A DNA stretch of 64,000 nt from Salinibacterium sp. NG253 (GCF_015864945.1 NZ_JADYWF010000001.1:62378-126377); one strand, 5' to 3'; counted from the stretch's first letter, positions 16,749 through 25,618 are shown. Notes: generated from the letters alone by a model not told the origin. A program made the numbers and translations.

Positions 16749-18008
16749 TTAGGCCTCTTCGGCGATGTGTGGTTCGCCAGGTAGGTCTTGGGCATCATCC
16801 CCGGTGCTGCTCGCGTGCAGCTGGGCGGCGTCTCCGCGCAACGCCATCGCGATAACCGGGAAGATCAGCACGGATAGTAGACCGGCTCCGACGAGAGCAG
16901 CGGCGATACCAGAGTCGATGTATTCGCTATCGACGCCGATTGCGGTGACGGCGACGATGATGGGCAACCCTGTGGCGCCGAGAAGGCCTAGCGCGGCGCG
17001 TTCGCGGGTGCTCGCGCCTTTCCGTGCGGCGAACATCGAGGGCACGCCGCGCACGACAAGCAGAAGCACGAGGAACACGGGCACGAGAGCCGCCACGCTC
17101 AAGTCGGAGGTGAGGGCGCTGAGTTCGAACGACACTCCCGTGTTGATGTAAAAGATCGGAACAAGGAATCCGAAGGCGATGGCATCCAACTTGGAGTCGA
17201 CCATCGCGCGGTCGCGTTCGGGAGCTTGGCGCATCATGACCTGCCAGAGCAAACCGGCGACGAATGCACCGAGGAGCATATCTAGGTCGAGAACGATGCT
17301 CAGCACGACCAGTGCCGCAACGATGAAGATAACCAGTCGGATCGCGAACTGACCTGAGGTGTGCAGGGTTGCTGTCACGAGGCGGTGGAGCGAGTTGTGT
17401 TCGATGCGAGCCGCGAGGAACAGCAGCGTCATCGCAATCAGGATGAATATACCCAACACGATCGTGGAGACTCCGAGTGAGCTGGCTCCGAGAAAAATGG
17501 AGATGGCAATCAGCGGCCCAAATTCGCCGACGGCACCGAGTGCGACCGCGGAATTGCCGAACCGGGTGGGCAGTTCCCCGGCGTCACGCAGGATGGGCAT
17601 GATTGCGCCGAGTGCCGTCGAACAAAGCGCGATCCCGATGACGACGGCGCCAAATCCCGGCTCGATGAGATAACCGATCGCCACTCCGGCGACCAGCCCA
17701 ACGAGCCACCCGAGTGATGCGCGTCGACCATTCCGGCCGCGAATAGCGCTCAGTCGGATTTCGTTTCCGGCCATAAAGAACAGCATTGCCAAGCCGAAGT
17801 CGGAGAGCTGCTCGACGAACTCGGATTCCCCAACCCAGCCAAGAACACTTGGCCCGATCAGGATGCCGAGAAGAAGCTCGAAAACGACGATCGAGATGCG
17901 CACCAGGGGAGAGAGTGCGCGTGCTAGCAACGGTGCCATGACAGCCAGAATCGGGATGAGCACGAGACCCCAGTTGGCAGCTTCCATGGCTTCTTCGGTG
18001 CTATCCAT
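16749..18008 (-). CDS. cation:proton antiporter (CPA2 family)
   Basis: 419 residues with 12 or so hydrophobic helices, PF00999. Landmarks are LLGILIGPSVLGWVG, the unwound-helix region GLAMLFFMAGNEI, and a later FLVPIFYINTGVSF. The family exchanges Na+ or K+ for protons. No RCK/TrkA-N domain follows, unlike KefB-type proteins. Its ATG lies inside the last codons of the upstream hydrolase gene (eight-base overlap), so the two form an operon. Confidence 0.9.
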   Translation of the reverse strand: MDSTEEAMEAANWGLVLIPILAVMAPLLARALSPLVRISIVVFELLLGILIGPSVLGWVGESEFVEQLSDFGLAMLFFMAGNEIRLSAIRGRNGRRASLGWLVGLVAGVAIGYLIEPGFGAVVIGIALCSTALGAIMPILRDAGELPTRFGNSAVALGAVGEFGPLIAISIFLGASSLGVSTIVLGIFILIAMTLLFLAARIEHNSLHRLVTATLHTSGQFAIRLVIFIVAALVVLSIVLDLDMLLGAFVAGLLWQVMMRQAPERDRAMVDSKLDAIAFGFLVPIFYINTGVSFELSALTSDLSVAALVPVFLVLLLVVRGVPSMFAARKGASTRERAALGLLGATGLPIIVAVTAIGVDSEYIDSGIAAALVGAGLLSVLIFPVIAMALRGDAAQLHASSTGDDAQDLPGEPHIAEEA

Positions 18009-18828
18009 TGTTCACAAAACTATTCACTTCGGCGGCGATCACGTCTCGTACTACTGAGGTGTCGAGAGTCGCGATACCGTCTCCGGCTTGCACTCCGTAG
18101 TCTCCGAAGCTGGCGTGATTGGCGCCATCGATGGGAAAGAAGGTGGTGGATGTCGGCAACAGGTCGGCCGCATCCATGATCTTCTCGGGCGTGCTCAAGA
18201 GGTCATTGCTTCCGCTGAGGCTCAGGACGCGAATGTCGACTTCGGAAAGATCGTTGGCGCAGTAGCTGCCGAAAAGCACGAGGCCGCTGACGTCGGGTTG
18301 CTCGGCGTATTGGCACGCGCGCACTCCACCCAGGGAATGTCCGCCGACTATCCAGTCATCAATGTCGGGCACCGCATCCGTGAAGGTATCAAGCGATCGT
18401 TGGTCGAAAAATGCCAGATTCAGGATGGGCTTCGTCACGACAACGGTGAGCCCTGATTCGGCTACCGCTCCGGAGAGCTTATAGAGGTAGGCATCCGCGC
18501 TGACTTTTGCTCCCGGAATGAACACGAGACCTTCGCCTGAAGCGTCGCCGGTAGGAGTGAGAACGAAGGAGTTTTGGTTTTCGGTGATGTGCACGGCTGG
18601 GTTTGTTCGCACGCTCTCCAGTGCATCCGGCTCTGCCTGCATCACCCCCACATTCGCCCACACGAGCATTCCGGCCACGAGCAGAACAACGATTGCGGCG
18701 AGTGAGATGAAAATCGTGCGCGCGACGCGTCGAGTTCGCCGAGGGCCTGGAGTTGAGTTCGGTGATGTTGGCTCCGCTGGCGCAATCGGCTCGGTCGGAT
18801 CGGCGGGAGACGAATCAGCAGCGTGCAT
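18001..18828 (-). CDS. membrane-anchored alpha/beta hydrolase
   Basis: 275 residues. A Pro/Ser-rich cytoplasmic start, one membrane helix (residues about 38-60), then an extracytoplasmic hydrolase domain of the PF12695 type: LVFIPGAKVSADAY, nucleophile IVGGHSLGGVRA, an SGSNDLLSTPEKI acid region and the histidine in DGANHASFGDYG. The substrate is unknown. TAGACT lies six bases before the ATG, indicating a leaderless transcript that continues into the antiporter gene. Confidence 0.85.
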   Translation of the reverse strand: MHAADSSPADPTEPIAPAEPTSPNSTPGPRRTRRVARTIFISLAAIVVLLVAGMLVWANVGVMQAEPDALESVRTNPAVHITENQNSFVLTPTGDASGEGLVFIPGAKVSADAYLYKLSGAVAESGLTVVVTKPILNLAFFDQRSLDTFTDAVPDIDDWIVGGHSLGGVRACQYAEQPDVSGLVLFGSYCANDLSEVDIRVLSLSGSNDLLSTPEKIMDAADLLPTSTTFFPIDGANHASFGDYGVQAGDGIATLDTSVVRDVIAAEVNSFVNNG

Positions 18829-18834
18829 TGCCCC

Positions 18835-18840
18835 AGTCTA
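18835..18840 (-). promoter_or_regulatory. leaderless -10 hexamer
   Basis: TAGACT on the minus strand, six bases before ATG 18828. Confidence 0.65.
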
Positions 18841-18958
18841 GGGAGTGGCAGGTCGCGCGCGCACTGAAGGTCTACCTGAGAATCTGGGTCGCTTCGTGTC
18901 GTAGGGCCGCCAACTTGCGCGTTCAGGAATATTCACGCTGGTAAGGAGTTGAATAGTA

Positions 18959-20011
18959 GTGATGACTACACCACTTCGCCTTTCTGTTCTTGATCTCATT
19001 CCTGTCCGCAGCAACCAGACTTCGGCCGACGCCCTGGCGGCGACAATCGCGCTCGCGCAGCGCGCCGACGACCTTGGTTTCTCGCGGTACTGGGTCGCCG
19101 AGCATCACAATATGAAGGCCGTGGCGTCCACGAACCCTGCAGTATTGATTGGCATTCTTGCCGCCCAAACGAAGCGCATTCGTGTCGGTTCTGGCGGAGT
19201 CATGCTTCCCAACCACGCGCCCCTCGTCGTCGCGGAGCAGTTCGCGATTCTTGAAGCGGCATTCCCTGGTCGTATCGACCTCGGCATCGGTCGCGCTCCC
19301 GGCAGCGACCCTGTGATCACTTCGTATTTGCGGATGACCGGCACCACTAGCGATGTCGACGCGTTCCCGCGCAACGTGGCCGACATCCGCAGCCTCATGA
19401 ATCCCGAGGGTGCCACGTTGCAGCTGCAGCAGGGCCGCAGCTACGAACTCACGGCAACGCCGAACGCGGCATCCGTTGCGGATCTCTGGCTTCTTGGCTC
19501 AAGTGACTACTCGGCCCGTCTAGCCGCAGCTCAGGGCATGCCGTACGTTTTTGCCCACCACTTCTCGGGCGAAGGAACCGCGCGCATTCTGGGGCTCTAC
19601 CGCGACAACTTTGTGCCGTCAGACTTGCTGAAGGCCCCCAAGACATTCCTGACTTTGAACGTGGCCGTTGCTGAAACGGCGGCGGATGCGCGTGCCGCAG
19701 CCTTGCCCCAACTCCAGCAAATGGCGCGCCTCCTCAGCGGCATGCCGCTCGGCCCGCTCTCGACCATCGAAGAAGCTGCCGCGACAGAACTCGCCGCGCC
19801 GCAACAACAAATGGTGGATGACATGGCCCAGCGTTGGGTAATCGACGAGCCTGTCGCGGCAGCTCAGCGCATCCGGTCGCTCGCCACTCGCTTCGGCGTC
19901 GACGAGGTCATGGTCGTGCCTGGGCTGTCGGCTCACAATGCGGACGCGGCGAACACCTCGCCTGTGCGTGTGCGCGCTCTCGAACTGCTTGCGGAGCAGC
20001 TGCTCGGCTAG
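18959..20011 (+). CDS. LLM-class flavin-dependent oxidoreductase (luciferase-like)
   Basis: 350 residues. PF00296 landmarks: LRLSVLDLIPVRSNQT at the start, YWVAEHHNMKAVASTNPAVL and IRVGSGGVMLPNHAPLVVAE, then RIDLGIGRAPGSDP. This subgroup (MsnO8-like) is related to the alkanal monooxygenase alpha chain and uses reduced flavin; the substrates are mostly unknown. AAGGAG lies ten bases before GTG 18959; ATG 18962 directly after it is nearly equivalent. No flavin reductase is adjacent, but one is encoded at 21761-22363. Only 13 bases separate its stop from the convergent NYN gene. Confidence 0.9.
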   Translation: MMTTPLRLSVLDLIPVRSNQTSADALAATIALAQRADDLGFSRYWVAEHHNMKAVASTNPAVLIGILAAQTKRIRVGSGGVMLPNHAPLVVAEQFAILEAAFPGRIDLGIGRAPGSDPVITSYLRMTGTTSDVDAFPRNVADIRSLMNPEGATLQLQQGRSYELTATPNAASVADLWLLGSSDYSARLAAAQGMPYVFAHHFSGEGTARILGLYRDNFVPSDLLKAPKTFLTLNVAVAETAADARAAALPQLQQMARLLSGMPLGPLSTIEEAAATELAAPQQQMVDDMAQRWVIDEPVAAAQRIRSLATRFGVDEVMVVPGLSAHNADAANTSPVRVRALELLAEQLLG

Positions 20012-20024
20012 TTTCGCGTCGAAC

Positions 20025-21083
20025 TCATTTTGGTAGCGTTGCGTTAGCGCGGAGCCGAATTTGCCGAACTCCTTCACGTTCCTGCATTTCCACGCTTGAT
20101 TGGTGCGAGGTGACGAAATCGCTGAATTTTTCAAACTTCAGCGCAGCCTCGTCGAATGAGGGGTCGATTCTGAGCATCTGATTCTTGACGGCTGAACTGT
20201 TGAGCCAGTCTGAATCTTCCTTCTGCTGCACCAGTCGCATTGCGCGAACAAGGAGTTTGAAAGGGCGCATCGCATTTGTAGGGGATTCGACGGCCGTACT
20301 TTTAGTTTTCTTGGCTGCGGCAGAGGTTTTTGTTTGGGGCGATGACTTCGCGGGTGTGGATGGCGGCGACTTCTTCGTCGCCGGAGTCGCTGAGGGCGAG
20401 CTGGCTGCTGATGCCGCGGCCGTGGTGACTTGTAAGGCGGTGGCTTTGGCGGCTTTCTTCGGAGGAATAACCGCGGCAACGATCCCGGAAGTCTGCAGCG
20501 GCGGCGGGTCTATTGCGACACCTAGCAAGGAGTCGTAGTCGGCGAACTTGTCGCAGGATGCGGTGAGTGCTTTGCTCGTGCCGCCAGCGACCCCGATACC
20601 CACAACAAATCGTCCTAGCGTCTTCGCGCGCTGAGCGAGAGCCACATAATCTGAATCGCCTGCGACGATTACGACGTGGGTGATGTCGGGAAGTCGAAAC
20701 ATGTCCTCCATTGCATCGACAGACAGCCGAATATCGGCGCCATTCTTCAGCTGCGCCGTTAGCGGGAACAATTGCACTAAATCGACAGCGCGATTCACCA
20801 ATTGTTCTTGGTAAGCAGCGTTAACTGGTGCGGACCAGTCGGCATAGGCGCGGCTGAAAGCTACTGTTCCGAAGGAGGAGGCGTAGTCGAGAATGGCTTC
20901 TACGTCCACCTCAGCCTCTTTGAGTTTTGCCCCAACGGCTGTAGGTGTCGACGGATCCCATGAATGATTACGGGCTTTGTCTTTCGAGAACTGCCCCTTG
21001 CCATGTATTTGGTTGTATCGAGAGATCACGATGTTGTCGAAATCGATGTACACGGCCACGCGGCCTTCGGTGGCGGTTGCCAT
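20025..21083 (-). CDS. NYN-domain nuclease-like protein with C-terminal LOTUS/OST-HTH domain
   Basis: 352 residues. Residues 8-170 are an NYN (LabA/DUF88) PIN-like domain: VAVYIDFDNIVIS with the first acidic residues and VVIVAGDSDYVALAQRA with the later ones. Residues about 180-265 are a low-complexity Pro/Ser/Thr/Lys linker. The last 90 residues (PFKLLVRAMRLVQQKEDSDW ... MQEREGVRQIRL) look like an OST-HTH/LOTUS RNA-binding domain. The pair suggests an RNA-processing or RNA-turnover role. ATG 21083 is chosen because GAGGAG precedes it; ATG 21134 in frame is an alternative that also has a ribosome site (AAGGGG). Confidence 0.87.
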   Translation of the reverse strand: MATATEGRVAVYIDFDNIVISRYNQIHGKGQFSKDKARNHSWDPSTPTAVGAKLKEAEVDVEAILDYASSFGTVAFSRAYADWSAPVNAAYQEQLVNRAVDLVQLFPLTAQLKNGADIRLSVDAMEDMFRLPDITHVVIVAGDSDYVALAQRAKTLGRFVVGIGVAGGTSKALTASCDKFADYDSLLGVAIDPPPLQTSGIVAAVIPPKKAAKATALQVTTAAASAASSPSATPATKKSPPSTPAKSSPQTKTSAAAKKTKSTAVESPTNAMRPFKLLVRAMRLVQQKEDSDWLNSSAVKNQMLRIDPSFDEAALKFEKFSDFVTSHQSSVEMQEREGVRQIRLRANATLPK

Positions 21084-21228
21084 GTGGTCTCCTCGGGAAA
21101 AGTTACTCTCAGTCTCATCGTGAGCCTCGCTCATGACAATCCCCTTTTCCGGGGTGATCGGTGGAAAACCTCGAGCACTTTCGCTCGGTAGCATTAGAGG
21201 AAAACACAGCAAGAGTAGGGAACCTCAC

Positions 21229-21753
21229 GTGACGTATAGCGCTATTCGAGTTCGCGCGACTCCGGGCACACCTGGTTCTGGTCGAGCGGGAGTTGCCGCG
21301 ATCGTGTGTGGTGTTGCGGTGGCGGGTTGGGTTTCGTTCGGACGCCACCTTTTTGGTATCGGCGGCGATCTCACCATCATCTACGCGACGACATTAGGTG
21401 TCCTTTTCGGCGTGCTGCTGGTCCTCATCGGGCTAGCGATGCGGCGCACTGAACTCCGCGGTTTTGAGACGCGGCCTCTCACTCACACGATGCTCATCGC
21501 ATCCGGCGTGTGTGCCTTTCTGCTCGGGTTGACGATTCCCGATTCCACGCCGATCGGTCTGCAGACCATCATCAGCGGCCCCAATGAGCCCGCTCTCGGT
21601 ATCGCGATTGGGATCGCAAACCCGCTCGGGGTTGTTGGTCTAGCGACGGCCATTATCGCGTTGGTGCTTGCGGTGAAGGATTCACGCGGCCGGGTCACTC
21701 TCGTGGAGAGTTGGGGCGACGACGAAGCTGTGGCCGAGTCACACGCCGGCTAG
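21229..21753 (+). CDS. four-helix membrane protein, unknown function
   Basis: 174 residues from GTG 21229 with AGGGAA upstream. Four hydrophobic segments lie at residues about 18-38, 44-66, 81-101 and 128-150; the C-terminal tail is acidic. I recognise no family with confidence. It is divergent from the NYN gene and its stop is seven bases from the stop of the flavin reductase gene. Confidence 0.7.
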   Translation: MTYSAIRVRATPGTPGSGRAGVAAIVCGVAVAGWVSFGRHLFGIGGDLTIIYATTLGVLFGVLLVLIGLAMRRTELRGFETRPLTHTMLIASGVCAFLLGLTIPDSTPIGLQTIISGPNEPALGIAIGIANPLGVVGLATAIIALVLAVKDSRGRVTLVESWGDDEAVAESHAG

Positions 21754-21760
21754 CGACGCC

Positions 21761-22363
21761 TCAATCGAGGTGCGAATGCTCTCCTAAGTGGTGCCACGCG
21801 CGATTGTGGTGAACCAGCGGGGGAGCGAGATCGGCCTCCGGGGTGATGTGGGCTTCCTTCGCGAGCACGAGAATGAGTGATGCGGATTCGGTATCGAGCT
21901 GGTCGATGCGCGTGCCCACAAGTCGTGCCGGAGCACTCGGGAAATAGGGCTCTCCCGTGGGAAGGCGTGCCCACAGTCCGCGGTCGGCGAATCGGTCAAC
22001 CCCGCTCGTCGCGCACAGTTGCGCAAGAGCGAGTTGTTCGCTTCCGAGGAAGTGGATGACGTACGAGGTCGCCGCGCGAATACCGGGCGCTGTGGATGCT
22101 CGGTGTCCGATCGAGAACGCCAGCAGCGGCGGCTCAGCACTCACCGAAACGACCGACGTTACCGTTAGCGCGACTGGCCCGAGCGGTGACTGCGCCGTGA
22201 CAACAGCGACTCCACCGGGGTAGTGGCGGAATGCGCTGGAAAATTCCGCGACGCTGATTCCTGACATCGTCTCCTCGACGTCGACGTCGATCTCGTCCTC
22301 GACCTCGTGGTGGGCAAGGCCCTGGCTAGCGGTGGCCAGTGGTTTTTCCGTGATTGTCTGCAT
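21761..22363 (-). CDS. flavin reductase domain protein
   Basis: 200 residues. The flavin reductase (PF01613, HpaC-like) fold shows as FRHYPGGVAVVTAQSP, ALTVTSVVSVSAEPPLLAFS and IHFLGSEQLALAQLCATSG. Such proteins supply free reduced FMN to two-component monooxygenases; the divergent gene at 22508 is exactly such a monooxygenase. The first 32 residues before the family core carry an acidic run (EVEDEIDVDVEE). ATG 22363 has only a weak ribosome site; ATG 22267, preceded by GAGGAG, would drop that acidic leader. Confidence 0.85.
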   Translation of the reverse strand: MQTITEKPLATASQGLAHHEVEDEIDVDVEETMSGISVAEFSSAFRHYPGGVAVVTAQSPLGPVALTVTSVVSVSAEPPLLAFSIGHRASTAPGIRAATSYVIHFLGSEQLALAQLCATSGVDRFADRGLWARLPTGEPYFPSAPARLVGTRIDQLDTESASLILVLAKEAHITPEADLAPPLVHHNRAWHHLGEHSHLD

Positions 22364-22507
22364 TCGTCCATCCAATGTTTCGGGGATGCGGACAAGCGTG
22401 CACCCGAGCACGCGACGAAGCGAGAATATGTCGATATGTGTCCTTCTGTTTCGCCGATTGTTTCGCCATGACGTGCGGAGGTGACGGCTGCGGCGCACCA
22501 TAAGGGC

Positions 22508-23872
22508 ATGCCTAGACAAATTCGCTTCAACGCCTTCGACATGAACTGCGTCGCTCACCAGTCCTCCGGAATGTGGCGCCATCCCGACGACCAATCGTGG
22601 CGCTACAAAGACCTCAATTACTGGACCGAACTCGCGCAGCTACTCGAAAAGGGAACCTTTGACGGCATCTTCATTGCGGATGTCCTCGGCACCTACGACG
22701 TCTACGCCGGCTCGAACGAGGCCGCGATCCGCCACGGCGCTCAGGTCCCGGTGAACGATCCGCTGTTGCTCGTCTCGGCCATGGCGCATGTCACCGAGAA
22801 CCTCGGATTCGGCATCACGGCGGGAACCGCCTACGAACATCCGTACCCATTCGCTCGGCGGATGTCGACGCTTGATCACCTCACAAAGGGCAGGGTCGGC
22901 TGGAACGTTGTCACGGGCTATCTCCCCTCGGCTGCTCGCAACATGGGCAACGACGATCAGCTCGAACACGACGATCGTTACGACCACGCTGACGAATACC
23001 TTGAGGTGCTCTACAAACTGTGGGAGGGGTCGTGGGAAGACGATGCGGTTATCCGTGACCGAGAGTCCGGTGTGTTCACTGACCCGAGCAAGGTGCACGA
23101 CATCGAGCACAAGGGCAAACACTTCACGGTTCCCGGCATCCACTTGTCAGAACCGTCGGTGCAGCGAACACCGGTCATTTACCAAGCCGGTGCTTCGCCA
23201 CGAGGAATCCAGTTCGCCGCAGGCAACGCGGAAGCGATCTTTGTTGCGGCATCGACCAAGGCGGGGCTCAAGGCAACGGTTGCTCGCATCCGGGATGCTC
23301 TCGAAGAGGCCGGGCGCGATCGCTACTCAGCGCGCATCTACACGCTTCTGACGATTATCACGGATGAGACAACGGAGAAAGCTCACGCGAAGTATGCCGA
23401 CTACTTGAGCTACGCCAGCGAAGAAGGTGCGTTGGTGTTCATGTCGGGATGGATGGGCATCGACCTCTCGCAGTACGACCTCGATGAGCCCATCGGCAAT
23501 GTCAAGAGCAATGCAATCCAGTCGACGGTGGCGAACTTTCAGCAGGCCAATGACGACGGCAGCGAATGGAAGGTTCGGGACATCGCTCGGCTCGGTGCGA
23601 TTGGTGGCCTGGGGCCGTTCATTATCGGCTCTGGCGAAGAGATCGCCGATGAGCTCGAGGCGTGGGTGGCAGAGACAGATGTCGACGGGTTCAACCTGGC
23701 CTACGCCATCACGCCCGGCACATTCGAGGATGTAGTCGAGCACGTCATTCCTGTGCTTAGGGCGCGCGGAACCTATCCCGAGGAATACGTGGAAGGCACG
23801 CTGCGACACAAGCTGCACGGGCGCGGCAACAGGCTCCCGGCGGAGCATGCGGGCGCACGCTATCGGCGTTAG
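22508..23872 (+). CDS. NtaA/SnaA/DszA-type FMN-dependent monooxygenase
   Basis: 454 residues. The opening RQIRFNAFDMNCVAHQSSG, WRYKDLNYWTELAQLLEKG, GTAYEHPYPFARRMSTLDHL and RVGWNVVTG are typical of the nitrilotriacetate / dibenzothiophene-sulfone monooxygenase family, a branch of bacterial luciferase-like enzymes that use FMNH2 made by a partner reductase. Substrates range from aminopolycarboxylates to organosulfur compounds and cannot be read here. The start is ATG 22508, where homologues start; GTG 22481 in frame is possible. It is divergent from its likely reductase with 144 bases between them. Confidence 0.92.
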   Translation: MPRQIRFNAFDMNCVAHQSSGMWRHPDDQSWRYKDLNYWTELAQLLEKGTFDGIFIADVLGTYDVYAGSNEAAIRHGAQVPVNDPLLLVSAMAHVTENLGFGITAGTAYEHPYPFARRMSTLDHLTKGRVGWNVVTGYLPSAARNMGNDDQLEHDDRYDHADEYLEVLYKLWEGSWEDDAVIRDRESGVFTDPSKVHDIEHKGKHFTVPGIHLSEPSVQRTPVIYQAGASPRGIQFAAGNAEAIFVAASTKAGLKATVARIRDALEEAGRDRYSARIYTLLTIITDETTEKAHAKYADYLSYASEEGALVFMSGWMGIDLSQYDLDEPIGNVKSNAIQSTVANFQQANDDGSEWKVRDIARLGAIGGLGPFIIGSGEEIADELEAWVAETDVDGFNLAYAITPGTFEDVVEHVIPVLRARGTYPEEYVEGTLRHKLHGRGNRLPAEHAGARYRR

Positions 23873-23892
23873 GAATCATCTGCCGTGACTAG

Positions 23893-23936
23893 TGCACCGC
23901 GAACCCGCGTCTACTGTGCGGGGGTCTCGCGGTGCA
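23893..23936. terminator. hairpin between convergent genes
   Basis: TGCACCGCGA at 23893-23902 pairs perfectly with TCGCGGTGCA at 23927-23936, with a second short GC pairing inside. It reaches into the last codons of the GNAT gene. There is no T-tract. Confidence 0.5.
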
Positions 23937-24435
23937 GGTCGACGGCGTACTTGAAACCGATGTGCGACGCTTCGAAGCCAAGCTTCGTGTAGAACCGGTG
24001 GGCGTCAGTGCGTGCTTCATCAGAAGTGAGCTGGATGAGGGAGGCGCCAAGCGTGGGCGCTGCGGTGTCGATAACCCAGCGCATCATGGCGCCGCCGATT
24101 CCGCTCGAACGCTGGCTCGCGGCTACGCGCACGGCTTCAACTTGGAGGCGGTGCGAGCCACGGCGGGCCATGCCGGGAATCGCAGTCAATTGCATGGTGG
24201 CGACGACATCGCCCGAGGGCGCTTCGACAACGAGGAGGGCATTCGCGGGCGTCGTGGCGATGGCGTGGAACGCCTTTTCGTAGGCGGGGCGGTCTTCTGG
24301 GCGGGCAGTATCGCCTCGCAGCGCGCTAATCGCGTCGTCTGCGAGCAGTTGCAGAATGGTGTCGATGTCGCCAAGAGCGGAGTAGCGAAGAATCATTTCG
24401 CCGTCTCGCGTCTGGAGAGTTGTGGGAACAGTCAC
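23911..24435 (-). CDS. GNAT-family N-acetyltransferase
   Basis: 174 residues. The acetyl-CoA loop is RVAASQRSSGIGGAMMRW, followed by LIQLTSDEARTDAHRFYTKLGF, the usual end of the fold. GTG 24435 is chosen so that the first strand (TLQTRDGEMILRYSALGDI) is kept; ATG 24396 would cut it. No good ribosome site is visible. The acceptor is unknown. Confidence 0.85.
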   Translation of the reverse strand: MTVPTTLQTRDGEMILRYSALGDIDTILQLLADDAISALRGDTARPEDRPAYEKAFHAIATTPANALLVVEAPSGDVVATMQLTAIPGMARRGSHRLQVEAVRVAASQRSSGIGGAMMRWVIDTAAPTLGASLIQLTSDEARTDAHRFYTKLGFEASHIGFKYAVDLHRETPAQ

Positions 24436-24642
24436 TTTAGAAAACACTCCCACGACGATAGCAGCGCTAGCACTGCTCGCGAGCCAGCGGTGCTCAATTG
24501 TGCGGCGAATTATCGCCATTCTTCGGCGTTGACGGCGTCGGTCTCGGCCTCGATCGTCGCTGTGTATTCGAGGTTGCTGAACTCGTCTCAACCCTTCCGT
24601 AGTGTCGCCAATTACACGCAACACCTATTGGAAGGTAGTTCA

Positions 24643-25113
24643 ATGACTGCAACAAATAACTCCACCACCGCGAAGAAAACTTCCACCTCTCACACGTCCG
24701 CCTCGGTCGGTCGCCGCGCTCTGGCGGGTGTCATCGGCGGCGTTGCCGGCGGTGTCGTCTTCGGGATGATGATGGCAATGATGGGCATGCTGCCCACTCT
24801 CGCCATGATGGTTGGCTCTGAATCGGCCGTCGTGGGATTTCTCGTTCACCTGATGATCTCGATCATGATCGGAATCGGTCTTACGGTCCTCTTCGGCAAC
24901 CTGCTTCTGACGAGCTACGCTCGCGGCGCCGTCGTGGGCTTCGTCTACGGCGCGATCTGGTGGGTCCTTGGGCCTCTCATGATGATGCCGCTCATGCTCG
25001 GCGGTGCGCTCTTCGCTATCGATACCGCGGCGCTCTTGTCTTTGATGGGCCACTTGATTTTCGGCGTCATCCTCGGATTGGTTGCAGTGCGCGTTCTCGC
25101 TTCACGACGATGA
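24643..25113 (+). CDS. methionine-rich four-helix membrane protein, unknown
   Basis: 156 residues from ATG 24643 (GAAGG eight bases upstream). After a 25-residue polar start come four hydrophobic helices that are rich in methionine and glycine: one run reads GMMMAMMGMLPTLAMM and another LGPLMMMPLMLGG. Methionine-rich helices recall copper-handling membrane proteins, but the family is not recognised and this is only a resemblance. It stands alone, divergent from the GNAT gene, and ends in a hairpin shared with the convergent DsrE gene. Confidence 0.75.
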   Translation: MTATNNSTTAKKTSTSHTSASVGRRALAGVIGGVAGGVVFGMMMAMMGMLPTLAMMVGSESAVVGFLVHLMISIMIGIGLTVLFGNLLLTSYARGAVVGFVYGAIWWVLGPLMMMPLMLGGALFAIDTAALLSLMGHLIFGVILGLVAVRVLASRR

Positions 25114-25123
25114 GCAACTGTGC

Positions 25124-25166
25124 ACGGCCCGGGTGCCCACCGTTGTGGTGGCTCACGCCGGGCCGT
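25124..25166. terminator. hairpin between convergent genes
   Basis: ACGGCCCGG-GTG-CCACC at the left arm matches the right arm (GGTGG ... CCGGGCCGT) with one bulge and a mismatch, a stem of about 17 pairs around GTTGT. No T-tract. It should stop transcripts from both sides. Confidence 0.5.
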
Positions 25167-25189
25167 TGCGCTGCTCGGAGGAGTTGGCG

Positions 25190-25546
25190 CTAGTAGTTCA
25201 TGATCTGGTAGCCGTCGACAACGAGCTTGCGAACGCTGGCTTCGCCGCCGTTGTCGGAAAGCAGCGGGAAGCCGCCATCGCGAATGGGCTCGAACACATT
25301 GTGCGACTTGGAGCAGAACTCGCAGGCGCCGATGATCGTGTCGCCAAGAGCGGTAACAAGGCCGTGCATGGGGTGGCTAGCGTCAGCGATCTTCGCGAGG
25401 GTCTCAACGCCTGAACCGTCGAACATGACGATCACATCGTCGCCAGCAGCCTTGAATTCGAGAGCGGTTTTGAGGCCGCGGTAGACGCGAGCGTTGTTGT
25501 TCTCGAGCGTTTCGAGGATGACGACGGCGATCTTGAGGTCTGACAT
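25190..25546 (-). CDS. DsrE-family sulfur-relay-like protein
   Basis: 118 residues. The DsrE fold (PF02635) shows in KIAVVILETLENNNARVYRG, FKAAGDDVIVMFDGSGVE and ACEFCSKSH, where the cysteines are placed like the sulfur-accepting cysteine of DsrE/TusD relatives. Related proteins pass persulfide sulfur or respond to thiols. A good ribosome site (AAGGAG) precedes ATG 25546. The divergent TetR gene and two palindromes upstream show that it is a regulated single gene. Confidence 0.87.
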   Translation of the reverse strand: MSDLKIAVVILETLENNNARVYRGLKTALEFKAAGDDVIVMFDGSGVETLAKIADASHPMHGLVTALGDTIIGACEFCSKSHNVFEPIRDGGFPLLSDNGGEASVRKLVVDGYQIMNY

Positions 25547-25575
25547 TGAAAACTCCTTGTGTTGGCCATCCAGCG

Positions 25576-25599
25576 TTTCTAGACGGATCCGTCTAGAAA
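25576..25599. promoter_or_regulatory. TetR operator 1 (perfect 24-bp palindrome)
   Basis: The arms TTTCTAGACGGA and TCCGTCTAGAAA are exact reverse complements. It lies between the divergent dsrE-like and tetR genes. Confidence 0.8.
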
Positions 25600-25602
25600 A
25601 TA

Positions 25603-25618
25603 TAGACGGGTTCGTCTA
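25603..25618. promoter_or_regulatory. TetR operator 2, overlapping the tetR -10 hexamer
   Basis: TAGACGGGTTCGTCTA repeats the core of operator 1 (TAGACGGATCCGTCTA) with two arm mismatches, starting 23 bases later. TAGAAT at 25617-25622, six bases before ATG 25629, overlaps its right edge, so binding would block tetR transcription. Confidence 0.7.
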
